The notes under the pieces are model-generated. The model was not told where the DNA came from. It did no database searches and saw only the letters and a program-made list of their open reading frames with translations. Shown here in pieces: positions 46,509 through 54,923 of a stretch of 64,000 bases of DNA. The position numbers were made by a program, and so were the translations under genes. This DNA is from Tsuneonella rigui (GTDB taxonomy: Bacteria > Pseudomonadota > Alphaproteobacteria > Sphingomonadales > Sphingomonadaceae), in assembly GCF_003958625.1 (NCBI RefSeq), contig NZ_RSEL01000005.1, forward strand, positions 186,001-250,000, written 5' to 3'. The number at the start of each line of letters is the position of its first letter. The stretch's first letter is position 1.

Positions 46509-47560
46509 TTGGGCAGCATTACCGTCGCCAGGGTGAGGAAGATACCCATGCTCGCGACATCGCTCGCGGTGGTAAGGAAGATGCTGGAAGCGGTCGCCGG
46601 ATCGGCGCCGAGCTTCTTGAGGGTCATCGGAATCAGCGCCCCGGCGATGCCGGCAACGGTGCAGGCGATGATCATGGCCAGGAACACCACCGCCGCGAAG
46701 GTGATAGGGCTCGCCTCCCCCTGCATGGTTGCATAGATGAACATGCCGATGCCCGCGGTGAGGCCGACGAGGCCGCCGTTGAGGAAGCCCAGCATGCCTT
46801 CCTTGCGGATCATGCCCGGCTCTGCTCCCGGCTTCACATCGCCCAGCGTCATCCCGCGCAGCGTCACCGCGAGCGCCTGACACCCGGTGTTGCCGGTCTG
46901 CCCCGCCATGACCGGCAGGAACACCGCAAGGATCACGAGCCGGCTGAGCGTATCTTCGAAGATGCCGACCACCGCCGCCGCGATGAACGCGGTCAGGAGG
47001 TTCACCTGAAGCCATGGATGCCGCAGCTTGAGCGAGCGCCCGAGCGAGGTGCCGAGCCGTTCTTCCTTGTCGACACCGACCATGGCGCCCGACTGGCCGG
47101 AGATTTCGATCGCGCGGTTGGCGAACAGGTCCGAACCGCGAACCAACCCGACGAGCCGCTCTTGCGCATCGACGATGGGATAGACCGGAAAATGCTTGTG
47201 CAGGGCCTGCTTGAGCGCCTCGCTGAGCGGCAGGTCCGACCGCAGTGCGAACGGCGTGCGCAGCATAAGCGATTCAAGGGTCGCGTCCGGCTGAGCGAGG
47301 AGCATCTCGCGCATGACGACGAGGCCTAACAGGCGCTCGCTGCCGTCTACAACATAGAGATAGGTGATGAAGGCCGTCTTGACCTGTTCGCGCAGCGCTT
47401 CGGTCGCTTCCTTCACCGTCACTTGCGGGCCGAACACGCCAACCGGCGGCGTCATCAAGTCGGCGAGGGTCTGCGGCTTGGCGACCGCCTCCGGGGTCTC
47501 AGCCTCCTTGGGCGGATCGATGAACTCCGACGGATCGGCGACGGCGGCGGCAGTGGACAT
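46505..47560 (-). CDS. mgtE: MgtE-type magnesium transporter without the N-terminal domain
   Basis: 351 aa, short for MgtE (about 450). It begins with a low-complexity 40-residue tail and goes straight to the tandem CBS domains (TLADLMTPPVGVFG, then ALHKHFPVYPIVDAQERLVG), then to five membrane helices with the family motif FLPVMAGQTGNTGCQALAVT. The superhelical MgtE_N domain that senses cytosolic Mg2+ is absent. The ATG at 47560 is preceded by a GGGGGG ribosome site. A small lipoprotein gene is coupled to its end. Confidence 0.88.
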   Translation of the reverse strand: MSTAAAVADPSEFIDPPKEAETPEAVAKPQTLADLMTPPVGVFGPQVTVKEATEALREQVKTAFITYLYVVDGSERLLGLVVMREMLLAQPDATLESLMLRTPFALRSDLPLSEALKQALHKHFPVYPIVDAQERLVGLVRGSDLFANRAIEISGQSGAMVGVDKEERLGTSLGRSLKLRHPWLQVNLLTAFIAAAVVGIFEDTLSRLVILAVFLPVMAGQTGNTGCQALAVTLRGMTLGDVKPGAEPGMIRKEGMLGFLNGGLVGLTAGIGMFIYATMQGEASPITFAAVVFLAMIIACTVAGIAGALIPMTLKKLGADPATASSIFLTTASDVASMGIFLTLATVMLPK

Positions 47561-47663
47561 TCGGGACCCCCCCAGAAAATGTTCGACTCGTGCGCACCCG
47601 TTCTGACTTTTCCAAAGGTTAGCCGACCCCGCGCGCCGGACAACCCGATTCACCAATTGCGCG

Positions 47664-50018
47664 TCAGCCGATCGGCATACCGGGCGGCACGGTGGGAAGG
47701 ACTTGGCGGTCGGCCAGCGCCGCAGCGAGCGCCTCCCGGTCGGTCAGCAGTGCGGCAAGACCGCGGCGCCAATTGCCCTCGTCGCTCAGCGCCGCCGACA
47801 TGCCGAGGTACTTCGCCCAATGCGCCAGGCGGCCGTCGATCTGTAGCGCAATGCTGCGCGACAATTCGGGCCGCCGCGCCGCTTTTGCGAGCGAGAGCGC
47901 GGTCATGGTGGCGATCCGCCGGCCGACGGCGCTCTCGATCGCGACCTTGTTGGCATTGTCGAGCAACCGTGTGGCGAGCGCATCGACCGAGGGGATCGCG
48001 GCGTCGGCCTCATGCTGCATCTCGAGCCGGTTGAGCCGCTGCGGATCGAGCAGGTTGTCGAGCACCTGCACTGCGCCGATCTCGGTCGCGCGCAGCGTGT
48101 CGAACACCGGCCCACCCGCGGTCGGCATGATCTCGATCTGCGTGGCGTAGTCGCCGTCGTCGCCCTCGCCGTACGACAGCAGCGGCTGGAGGCGCGCGGG
48201 TACGGTCAGCCCATCGACGGAAAGCGCGTTCATCAAAGCATCGAGGGCCGCGTTCTGCTGCGCGGCCGGGACGGTGGTCACCGGCACGTTGTCGCCGACT
48301 AGAGCACTAGGCGTAGCAACCCCGCCGAGCGACTTCGCGGCAGCCTCGACCTGATAGCGGTGCAGCAGCCAGATCGGCACGAACGCACGGCGCAGGCTCG
48401 CCATGTCCTGCCCGTCGGGCACGGCATTGGCATCGAACCGTGCGAGCGCCGCCTGCCGCGCCGCCATGACGCGGCCCAGCTCTGCGACGGGATCGGCCGC
48501 ATCGTCCCACAGCGCGCCTTCCGGGTTGCCGGTCGAGATCGGGCGCGAATCGTTGTCCGACACGAACCGCAGCCCCTTGGCCTGCGCCTCCTGCGCAATA
48601 TGGCGAGCCGCCTCGTCGGTCGGCGCGTAGAGATAGCGGACGGTGAACTTGTCCCACTCGCCGATGCCGGCGCCGTAGGCATCGCTGAGGTCGATCTTGC
48701 CGCCGGCCAGCCCGATGCGCGGCGCGGGGTAATCCATCACCGAATAGCGCCCCTGCGTGCTCGCCGCGAAATTGTGCTGAAAGCCGAGCGTGTGCCCGAC
48801 CTCGTGGGCGCCGAGTTGGCGGATGCGCGCGAGCGCCGCCGCGACCGGATCGTTCGGATCGCCGCTATCGGTCAGGCCTGCCCCGACCAACGCCTGGAAG
48901 ATCAGCACGTCCTGCCGCGCCCGGAGCGAATCGAGCATGACGCTGCCCTTGAGGATTTCGCCGGTGCGCGGGTCGTAGATGCTCGATCCGTACGCCCAGC
49001 CGCGGGTCGCGCGGTTGACCCAGTTGACCACGTTGTAGCGCATATCGAGCGGGTCCACGCCCGCCGGTAGTTCCTCCACGCGGAAAGCATCGATGTACCC
49101 GGCGTCGTCGAACGCCTGCGCCCACCAGCCAATGCCCTCGATCAGCGCCTGGCGGATTGCTGGCGGCGCGGCGGGATCGACGTAGTAGACGATCGGCTCC
49201 TTGACCCGCGAGCGGGCGGCGGTGGGATCGACCTTCTCCAGGCGGTGCCGCAGTGCCACCTTGCCGAGCATCGAGCGCCCCAGCGGCGCGCCGAAATCGT
49301 ATTGCGGCAAGCTGATGATGTAGTCGTAGGGATCGTGCCGGACCGGCATCGGATCGGCCGGCAGCCGCACCAGCGAATGGCGCACCCACAGCGAAATGTC
49401 CGAGCCCGTCGGCGAGACATTGCGCAGCGACGCCGACGGCTTGTCCGAGGCGAAGCTGAGCAGCGCGGAGAACTCGACGTTGTCGGGGAAGCGGCGGATG
49501 CGCGAGGGATCGGCAACCGAGCGATTGGCGATCAGCGCGTAGCCGTCGCCCAACCCTTGCGCGAAGCCGAAGTGATCCATCGCCAGGAACGGCGCGAAGT
49601 CGAAGGTGAAGCTGCCGTCCTTGTTGGTCGCGGCGACGTCGCCCACCCAAAGCGTCGCGTTGGAAAAGCTGTTCGCGACCGACTGTTGCAGCGCGTCCGG
49701 TCCATTCGGCGCGACGAAAGTGGTGTTTTCCAGCTCCGCGATCACCTTGGCGCCCGCGCGGCGGAAGCGGATGATCCCGTTGCGCAAGGGCGCCCCGCGA
49801 TCGACCCCGGTTGCCGAGGAGCCGATGCCGGTCTCGATCTGCGCGACGTAGAGATAGCGCGCGGCGATCCCGTCTTCGCCGGGCGCCGGCAGGGTGAGGA
49901 CGATCTTGCCGTCTTCCTGGCTGGCGCTCACCGGCACCAGCGAGTCCTCGGCCAGCACCGGCGCGGAGATCGCCGCGGTCGCCAGCAGCGCCGCCAGAAT
50001 CGTCTGCCTGATCATCAT
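47664..50018 (-). CDS. Large exported zinc metalloprotease (metzincin)
   Basis: 784 aa with a signal peptide (MIRQTILAALLATAAISAPVLA). The metzincin zinc site HEVGHTLGFQH is at residues 405-415, with the Met-turn SVMDYP near 428. Long N- and C-terminal domains flank the catalytic core, as in the DUF5117/DUF5118-type zinc-dependent metalloproteases of Gram-negative bacteria. The ATG pair at 50018 has the ribosome site AAAGGGAGGGA. Substrate unknown; a periplasmic or outer-membrane peptidase is likely. Confidence 0.92.
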   Translation of the reverse strand: MMIRQTILAALLATAAISAPVLAEDSLVPVSASQEDGKIVLTLPAPGEDGIAARYLYVAQIETGIGSSATGVDRGAPLRNGIIRFRRAGAKVIAELENTTFVAPNGPDALQQSVANSFSNATLWVGDVAATNKDGSFTFDFAPFLAMDHFGFAQGLGDGYALIANRSVADPSRIRRFPDNVEFSALLSFASDKPSASLRNVSPTGSDISLWVRHSLVRLPADPMPVRHDPYDYIISLPQYDFGAPLGRSMLGKVALRHRLEKVDPTAARSRVKEPIVYYVDPAAPPAIRQALIEGIGWWAQAFDDAGYIDAFRVEELPAGVDPLDMRYNVVNWVNRATRGWAYGSSIYDPRTGEILKGSVMLDSLRARQDVLIFQALVGAGLTDSGDPNDPVAAALARIRQLGAHEVGHTLGFQHNFAASTQGRYSVMDYPAPRIGLAGGKIDLSDAYGAGIGEWDKFTVRYLYAPTDEAARHIAQEAQAKGLRFVSDNDSRPISTGNPEGALWDDAADPVAELGRVMAARQAALARFDANAVPDGQDMASLRRAFVPIWLLHRYQVEAAAKSLGGVATPSALVGDNVPVTTVPAAQQNAALDALMNALSVDGLTVPARLQPLLSYGEGDDGDYATQIEIMPTAGGPVFDTLRATEIGAVQVLDNLLDPQRLNRLEMQHEADAAIPSVDALATRLLDNANKVAIESAVGRRIATMTALSLAKAARRPELSRSIALQIDGRLAHWAKYLGMSAALSDEGNWRRGLAALLTDREALAAALADRQVLPTVPPGMPIG

Positions 50019-50125
50019 TCCCTCCCTTTCCATCTGCTTAGCGCGGAGGGAGGCGCTGTCATCTTCCTTTCGCGCGAGTTGGGGGCTAAGGGCCGCGGCC
50101 TGTCCCCCACCATCCGGAGTTACCG

Positions 50126-51226
50126 ATGGGTTTCCGCTGCGGAATCGTCGGCCTGCCCAACGTCGGCAAGTCGACGCTGTTCAACGCCCTCACCGAAACG
50201 CAGGCCGCGCAGGCCGCGAACTATCCGTTCTGCACGATCGAGCCGAATGTCGGCCAGGTCTCGGTGCCGGACGAGCGTCTCGACAAGCTGGCGTCGATCG
50301 CCGGCAGCGCCAAGGTCATCCCGACCCAGCTCGGCTTCGTCGACATCGCGGGCCTGGTGAAGGGCGCGAGCAGGGGCGAAGGCCTCGGCAACCAGTTCCT
50401 CGGCAACATCCGCGAAGTGGATGCGATCGTGCACGTCCTCCGCTGCTTCGAGGACGACGACATCCAGCACGTCGCCAACAAGGTCGATCCGATCGCCGAT
50501 GCCGAAGTGGTCGAGACCGAGCTGATGCTCGCCGACCTCGAAAGCCTCGAAAAGCGGGTCCCTGCCGCGCAGAAAAAGGCGACCGGGGGCGACAAGGAAG
50601 CCAAGGTCATGGCGAGCGTGCTCGGCCAGGCGCTCGATCTGCTGCGCGAAGGCAAGCCCGCGCGCCTGACCGAGCCCAACGGCGACGACGAAGCGCGGGT
50701 GTTCGAGCAGGCGCAGCTCTTGACCGCCAAGCCGGTGCTCTATGTCTGCAACGTCGCGGAGGACGAAGCGGCCGAAGGCAACGCGCTGTCGGCGCAGGTC
50801 TTCGCCAAGGCCCAGGCGGAGGGTGCGCAGGCGGTAGTGATCTCCGCGGCGATCGAGAGCGAGCTGGTCGCCATGCCGGCCGAGGAACGCGGTGAATATC
50901 TCGAGGCACTCGGCCTCACCGAGAGCGGTCTCAGCCGCGTTATCCGGGCGGGCTACACCCTGCTCGGCCTCAAGACCTTCTTCACTGCCGGCCCCAAGGA
51001 AGCGCGAGCGTGGACCTTCCCCTCGGGTGCCAAGGCGCCCCAAGCGGCGGGCGAAATCCACTCCGACTTCGAACGCGGCTTCATTCGCGCCGAGACGATC
51101 GCCTTTGACGACTACGTGGCGCTGGGCGGCGAAAGCGGCGCGCGCGAAGCCGGCAAGCTGCGCCAGGAGGGCAAGGAGTACCAGGTGCAGGACGGCGACG
51201 TGATGCTGTTCAAGTTCAACGTCTGA
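50126..51226 (+). CDS. ychF: Ribosome-binding ATPase/GTPase YchF
   Basis: 366 aa Obg-family P-loop protein. G1 is GLPNVGKST at residues 9-17, followed by FVDIAGLVKGASRGEGLGN (G3), NVAEDE (the altered G4 that favours ATP) and the C-terminal TGS-like domain GAKAPQAAGEIHSDFERGFI. It is divergent from the metzincin gene with 107 bases between starts. YchF binds ribosomes and responds to stress in other bacteria. Confidence 0.97.
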   Translation: MGFRCGIVGLPNVGKSTLFNALTETQAAQAANYPFCTIEPNVGQVSVPDERLDKLASIAGSAKVIPTQLGFVDIAGLVKGASRGEGLGNQFLGNIREVDAIVHVLRCFEDDDIQHVANKVDPIADAEVVETELMLADLESLEKRVPAAQKKATGGDKEAKVMASVLGQALDLLREGKPARLTEPNGDDEARVFEQAQLLTAKPVLYVCNVAEDEAAEGNALSAQVFAKAQAEGAQAVVISAAIESELVAMPAEERGEYLEALGLTESGLSRVIRAGYTLLGLKTFFTAGPKEARAWTFPSGAKAPQAAGEIHSDFERGFIRAETIAFDDYVALGGESGAREAGKLRQEGKEYQVQDGDVMLFKFNV

Positions 51227-51276
51227 GGCACCAATCGCCGCTCCACCCGTTCCCTCGCGAAACGGGGAGAACGTAG

Positions 51277-52074
51277 ATGGCGGTCGATAAATCGCAGGGC
51301 TTCATCACCTTGGTGCGGCTGGGGTACGCCGCGCGCGGAGTGGTCTACATTCTCCTCGGTTACCTCGCCCTCAGCACACAGGGTGAGGCGCGCGAAGGCG
51401 CCTCATCCGTGTTCGATTATCTGCAGGAAGTTCCCCTCGGCAGCGTCATCCTGTGGCTCGTTGCGCTCGGTCTGTTGGCCTACGCGGGCTTCAAGCTGGT
51501 CTCGGCGATCGGCGACATCCAGCATCGCGGGAGCAAGCCGAAGGGCGTGCTCAAGCGCATCGGTGACGGCGCCAGCGGTGTCGCGCACCTGTTCCTAGCC
51601 TATGCCGCGTATCAATTCGCGACCGGCGCTAAGCACGCGGCTGAAGGGGGACAGAGCCAGCAGATGGCGGGATCGGTGATGGACTGGAGCGTCGGCGGTT
51701 TCGTGCTCGGAGTCGTCGGGCTGGGCTTCCTCGTCGGCGCGTTCATGCAGGCCAAGAGCGCGGTGACCGCCGACTTCATGAAACACATCGATGGCCGGGC
51801 TCCCACCGGTGTCGAGGCTGTCGGCCGCGCCGGCAGCGCTGCGCGAGCGGTGGTGTTCGCGCTGATCGGCTGGTCGCTCGTGCAGTCGGCCTGGCTGTCG
51901 CAATCGGGCAAGGTCAAAGGCCTCGGCGAGGCCATTCTGGCCCTGCGGGACAATGGCGTGATCTACACGCTCGTTGCTGTCGGTCTGCTGTTGTTCGGCG
52001 TCTTCAGCCTGATCATGGCGCGGTACCGGGTGATCCCCGACATTCATCACGGCGATCTCAAGCCCAGGCTCTAG
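51277..52074 (+). CDS. DUF1206 membrane protein
   Basis: 265 aa with six membrane segments arranged as three repeats of a two-helix DUF1206 unit. Repeat starts are recognisable as LVRLGYAARGVVYILLGYLA near residue 12, GASGVAHLFLAYAAYQF near 98 and GSAARAVVFALIGWSLVQS near 190. Function unknown. It follows ychF by 50 bases and ends four bases inside the convergent MerR gene. Confidence 0.9.
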   Translation: MAVDKSQGFITLVRLGYAARGVVYILLGYLALSTQGEAREGASSVFDYLQEVPLGSVILWLVALGLLAYAGFKLVSAIGDIQHRGSKPKGVLKRIGDGASGVAHLFLAYAAYQFATGAKHAAEGGQSQQMAGSVMDWSVGGFVLGVVGLGFLVGAFMQAKSAVTADFMKHIDGRAPTGVEAVGRAGSAARAVVFALIGWSLVQSAWLSQSGKVKGLGEAILALRDNGVIYTLVAVGLLLFGVFSLIMARYRVIPDIHHGDLKPRL

Positions 52075-52457
52075 TCGAACGCAGCGAGGATCGGGCACGG
52101 CCCCGCCCCGCCCTTTGCGCAGTCCTTTGCCAGCTTGGCGAGCGCGGCGCGTGCTTCGGTCAGCTCAGCGATCTTCTCGTCCAGAGCCGCTATCCGTGCC
52201 CTCGCCATGTCGCGCGCGCGCGGGCGGTCGTCGGCGCGGTCGAGATCGATGAGCTCGGCGATCTCAGACAGAGTAAAGCCGGCAGTTTGCGCCTTGCGGA
52301 TGTAGCGCAAGCGGCGGACGTCGTCGGCACCGTAGTGACGCCCGGCCGTAGCACTGCCTTGCGGTGCATCGAGCAGGCCTTTGCGTTGATAGAAGCGGAC
52401 AGTCTCCACCCCGACACCGCCCTTTTTTGCGAGCTCTGAAATTCTGAGCGGATTCAC
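52071..52457 (-). CDS. CueR-like MerR-family metal-responsive regulator
   Basis: 128 aa regulator. The winged helix is LRISELAKKGGVGVETVRFY (residues 4-23), followed by a dimerisation coiled coil. The metal loop KDCAKGGAGPCPILAAFD has Cys113 and Cys121, eight apart as in the copper sensor CueR (Cys112/Cys120); the third Cys of mercury MerR is missing. The GTG at 52457 is the start, next to a divergent MerR-type promoter at 52461. I infer that it senses a soft metal, Cu(I) or Ag(I) rather than Hg(II), and activates the neighbouring exported genes. Confidence 0.82.
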   Translation of the reverse strand: MNPLRISELAKKGGVGVETVRFYQRKGLLDAPQGSATAGRHYGADDVRRLRYIRKAQTAGFTLSEIAELIDLDRADDRPRARDMARARIAALDEKIAELTEARAALAKLAKDCAKGGAGPCPILAAFD

Positions 52458-52460
52458 CTC

Positions 52461-52492
52461 TTGACTCCGTACTATGGTACGGAACCTATATA
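52461..52492 (+). promoter_or_regulatory. MerR-type promoter/operator driving the glutaredoxin operon
   Basis: A -35 box TTGACT (52461-52466) and a -10 box CTATAT/TATATA (52486-52492) are 19-20 bases apart, the overlong spacer typical of MerR-activated promoters. The spacer holds a perfect dyad TCCGTAC-TATG-GTACGGA (52466-52483), very close to the classical mer/cue operator half-sites. The transcription start would fall at about 52499, practically on the ATG at 52500, so the message may be leaderless. Confidence 0.82.
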
Positions 52493-52499
52493 ATGGGCC

Positions 52500-53240
52500 A
52501 TGAGCACGAACAAGACCGCGAGCCTGACCCGCATGGTCATGCCGAACCACACCTGCCCCTACGGCACCAAGTCCAAATGGCTGCTGGAGAAGCACGGCTA
52601 CCGCGTGGAGGACCACTGGCTCACCACCCGCGAGGAAGCGGACGCCTACAAGCGTGAGCATGGAGTGGAAACCACGCCGCAGACTTTCATCGATGGAAAG
52701 CGCATCGGCGGCTACACCGATCTCCGCGCGTTCCTCGGCAAGCCGCTGCCTGCCGCTGGAGCGACCAGTTACACACCGGTGCTGGTGGTCTTTGCCGTTT
52801 CGGCACTACTTGCGCTGGCAGCCAGCTTCCACGCATTCGGCGCAGCGCTGACCGTGCAGGCCGGCGAATGGTTCATCGCCTTCGCCATGGTGATCCTCGC
52901 CATGCTCAAGCTGCAGGATGTCGAGAAGTTCTCCTCGATGTTCCTCGGCTACGACCTGCTGGCGCAGCGGTGGGTGCCCTACGCCTATGCTTACCCGTTC
53001 CTCGAAGCGGGTGCCGGCGTGCTGATGGCCGCGCACGCGCTCGACTGGCTGTCGATCCCCGTCGCGCTGTTCATCGGCACGATTGGCGCGGTCAGCGTGT
53101 TCTACGCGGTTTATGTGCAGAAGCGCGAGATCAAGTGCGCCTGCGTCGGCGGGTCGAGCAACGTGCCGCTCGGCTTCGTCTCACTCACCGAAAACCTCGC
53201 GATGATCGCCATGGCGGTCTGGATGCTAATCAACCTTTGA
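52500..53240 (+). CDS. Glutaredoxin-MauE-like membrane fusion protein
   Basis: 246 aa. An N-terminal glutaredoxin-like domain (residues 1-80) has TCPYGTKSKWLLEKHGY, that is a CPYG site with a single active Cys instead of CPYC, and the TTPQTFIDGKRIGGYTDL glutathione-binding motif. Four or five membrane helices follow in a MauE/DoxX-like domain, with a final KCACVGGSSNVPLG Cys pair. It probably supplies thiols at the membrane, in a step of metal handling or disulfide transfer. First gene of the metal operon, directly under the MerR-type promoter. Confidence 0.82.
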   Translation: MSTNKTASLTRMVMPNHTCPYGTKSKWLLEKHGYRVEDHWLTTREEADAYKREHGVETTPQTFIDGKRIGGYTDLRAFLGKPLPAAGATSYTPVLVVFAVSALLALAASFHAFGAALTVQAGEWFIAFAMVILAMLKLQDVEKFSSMFLGYDLLAQRWVPYAYAYPFLEAGAGVLMAAHALDWLSIPVALFIGTIGAVSVFYAVYVQKREIKCACVGGSSNVPLGFVSLTENLAMIAMAVWMLINL

Positions 53241-53256
53241 ACCGGAAAATTTCCCG

Positions 53257-54675
53257 ATGACCCGCTACCTTCTTGTTGGAACCGCACTGCTTGCCATCGC
53301 CGCGCCCGCCGCGGCGCAGCAGCACGATCATGGCGCAATGCAGATGCCGGCACCGACGCCTGGCCCGGCGCCCGCCGAGGAGAGCTGCACGATCACCCTC
53401 GAAGGCAAGGGCAGCATGGCGTGCAGCGCCTCGGCCAATCCGCCGCCTATGGATCATTCCAAGATGGACCACGGCATCATGGCGCACGGCGCCGTAGAGC
53501 CGATGGACCACTCGGCGATGAATTACGCCACGATGGCTCACGCCATGGGCGGCGAAGGCTCCGGCACAGCGCGTTTGCCGGCCAACGAAGTGATGAATCA
53601 CGGCGCGCTGATCCCGCTGGGCGGCGATGCGAGCCTGATGCTCCACGGTTTCGTCTGGCCGGTCTACACCGATCAAAGCGGGCCGCGCGGCGACGACAAG
53701 TTCTACGTCCAGTCGATGGCGATGGCGACCGTCGGCGGCAGCTTCGACGGCGGTCGATGGATCGCGCGCACAATGCTCAGCGCCGAGCCTGCCATGCGAC
53801 ACGACGGCTACCCCAACCTGTTTGCGACCGGTGAGGTCGCTTACGGAGAGCCGCTGGTCGACCGGCAGCACCCGCATGATCTATTCATGGAATTGGCAGG
53901 CCGGATCGATCTCGATGTGGCGGACGGCACCAGCGTGTTTCTCTACGGTGGTCCGGTCGGCGAACCGGCGCTCGGGCCCAGCGCCTTCATGCACCGCGCC
54001 AGCGCGCGCTATAATCCCGAGGCGCCGATAACCCACCACTGGTTCGATTCCACCCACATCGTGTACGGCGTGGTCACTGGCGGCATCAGCGCGAAGAAGT
54101 GGCAGCTCGAGGCCAGCGCCTTCCGCGGCCGCGAGCCCGATGAATTCCGATGGAATATCGAGACTCCCAAGCTCGATTCGTGGAGCGTGCGCGCCAGCTT
54201 CGCGCCCTCGCCCGCGTGGCTGCTGCAGGCGAGCTATGGCCAGATCGATGAGCCCGAGAAGCTACATCCCGGCGAGGACGAGCACCGCACCACGGTTTCG
54301 GCGCACTACAACAACGGCCGTGGCCTTTCGGCAATGGCAGCGTTCAGCGCCAAGAACCGCGTGCCCGGCGATACGCTCACCGCCTGGCTCGGCGAGGTAA
54401 ACTGGGACCTGACCGAGCACCACACGCTGTTTGGGCGGATCGAGAACGTGAAGAACGACGAGCTATTTCCCGATCACGCCGATCCGCTGCACGACCAGCC
54501 CTTCCGCGTGACCAAGTTCCAGGCGGGATACGCCTACCGCGTGCCGCTCGGCCCCGTGAACCTCGCGCTGGGCGGAACCGTGTCGGCGTTCGCCAAACCC
54601 AAGGCGCTCGATTTCGCTTACGGATCGAACCCGATGGGCTACACGCTGTTCGCGCGATTCAGTTTCGGCGATTGA
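53257..54675 (+). CDS. His/Met-rich outer-membrane beta-barrel protein of the metal module
   Basis: 472 aa exported protein. The signal peptide ends AAPAAAQQ and is followed by a His/Met-rich segment (HDHGAMQMPAP, PPMDHSKMDHGIMAHG, MDHSAMNYATMAHAMGG) of the type that binds copper or silver in CopB/PcoB. From about residue 125 the sequence has alternating beta strands and ends with FARFSFGD, as in outer-membrane barrels; the barrel is not the known CopB one. It lies 16 bases after the glutaredoxin fusion. Confidence 0.8.
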   Translation: MTRYLLVGTALLAIAAPAAAQQHDHGAMQMPAPTPGPAPAEESCTITLEGKGSMACSASANPPPMDHSKMDHGIMAHGAVEPMDHSAMNYATMAHAMGGEGSGTARLPANEVMNHGALIPLGGDASLMLHGFVWPVYTDQSGPRGDDKFYVQSMAMATVGGSFDGGRWIARTMLSAEPAMRHDGYPNLFATGEVAYGEPLVDRQHPHDLFMELAGRIDLDVADGTSVFLYGGPVGEPALGPSAFMHRASARYNPEAPITHHWFDSTHIVYGVVTGGISAKKWQLEASAFRGREPDEFRWNIETPKLDSWSVRASFAPSPAWLLQASYGQIDEPEKLHPGEDEHRTTVSAHYNNGRGLSAMAAFSAKNRVPGDTLTAWLGEVNWDLTEHHTLFGRIENVKNDELFPDHADPLHDQPFRVTKFQAGYAYRVPLGPVNLALGGTVSAFAKPKALDFAYGSNPMGYTLFARFSFGD

Positions 54676-54698
54676 GCCTGACAGGGAGAATGCACACC

Positions 54699-54914
54699 AT
54701 GAGGAAGTATCTGATCGCCGGGCTCGCCCTGCTCACCGTTTCAGGCACCGCTTTCGCCGCCGACGCCGCCGATCCGAAGGAGAAGTGCTGCTGCTGCGAA
54801 AAGATGAAGGAGGACGGCAAGACCTGCTGTCCGGGCGAGGCCGAGGGCGATCACAAGGGCCACGACATGCATGGTATGCATGAGATGCCCACTCCGCCCG
54901 CGCCGCAGAAGTAA
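54699..54914 (+). CDS. Small exported Cys/His/Met-rich protein
   Basis: 71 aa: signal peptide MRKYLIAGLALLTVSGTAFA, then a mature region of about 50 residues with CCCC, CC, and the His/Met-rich GDHKGHDMHGMHEMP tail. The ATG at 54699 follows AGGGAGA by about nine bases; earlier ATG/TTG codons are possible. It looks like a periplasmic metal chelator or chaperone. Together with the preceding barrel and the CueR-like regulator it suggests copper/silver defence; the metal is inferred. Confidence 0.75.
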   Translation: MRKYLIAGLALLTVSGTAFAADAADPKEKCCCCEKMKEDGKTCCPGEAEGDHKGHDMHGMHEMPTPPAPQK

Positions 54915-54923
54915 GCCTTTAGA

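Noticed and set aside
52071-52457. Mercury MerR identity for the regulator
   Set aside because: The operator resembles mer, but the protein lacks the third mercury-binding Cys and has CueR-like C-x7-C spacing, and no merA/merT is adjacent.
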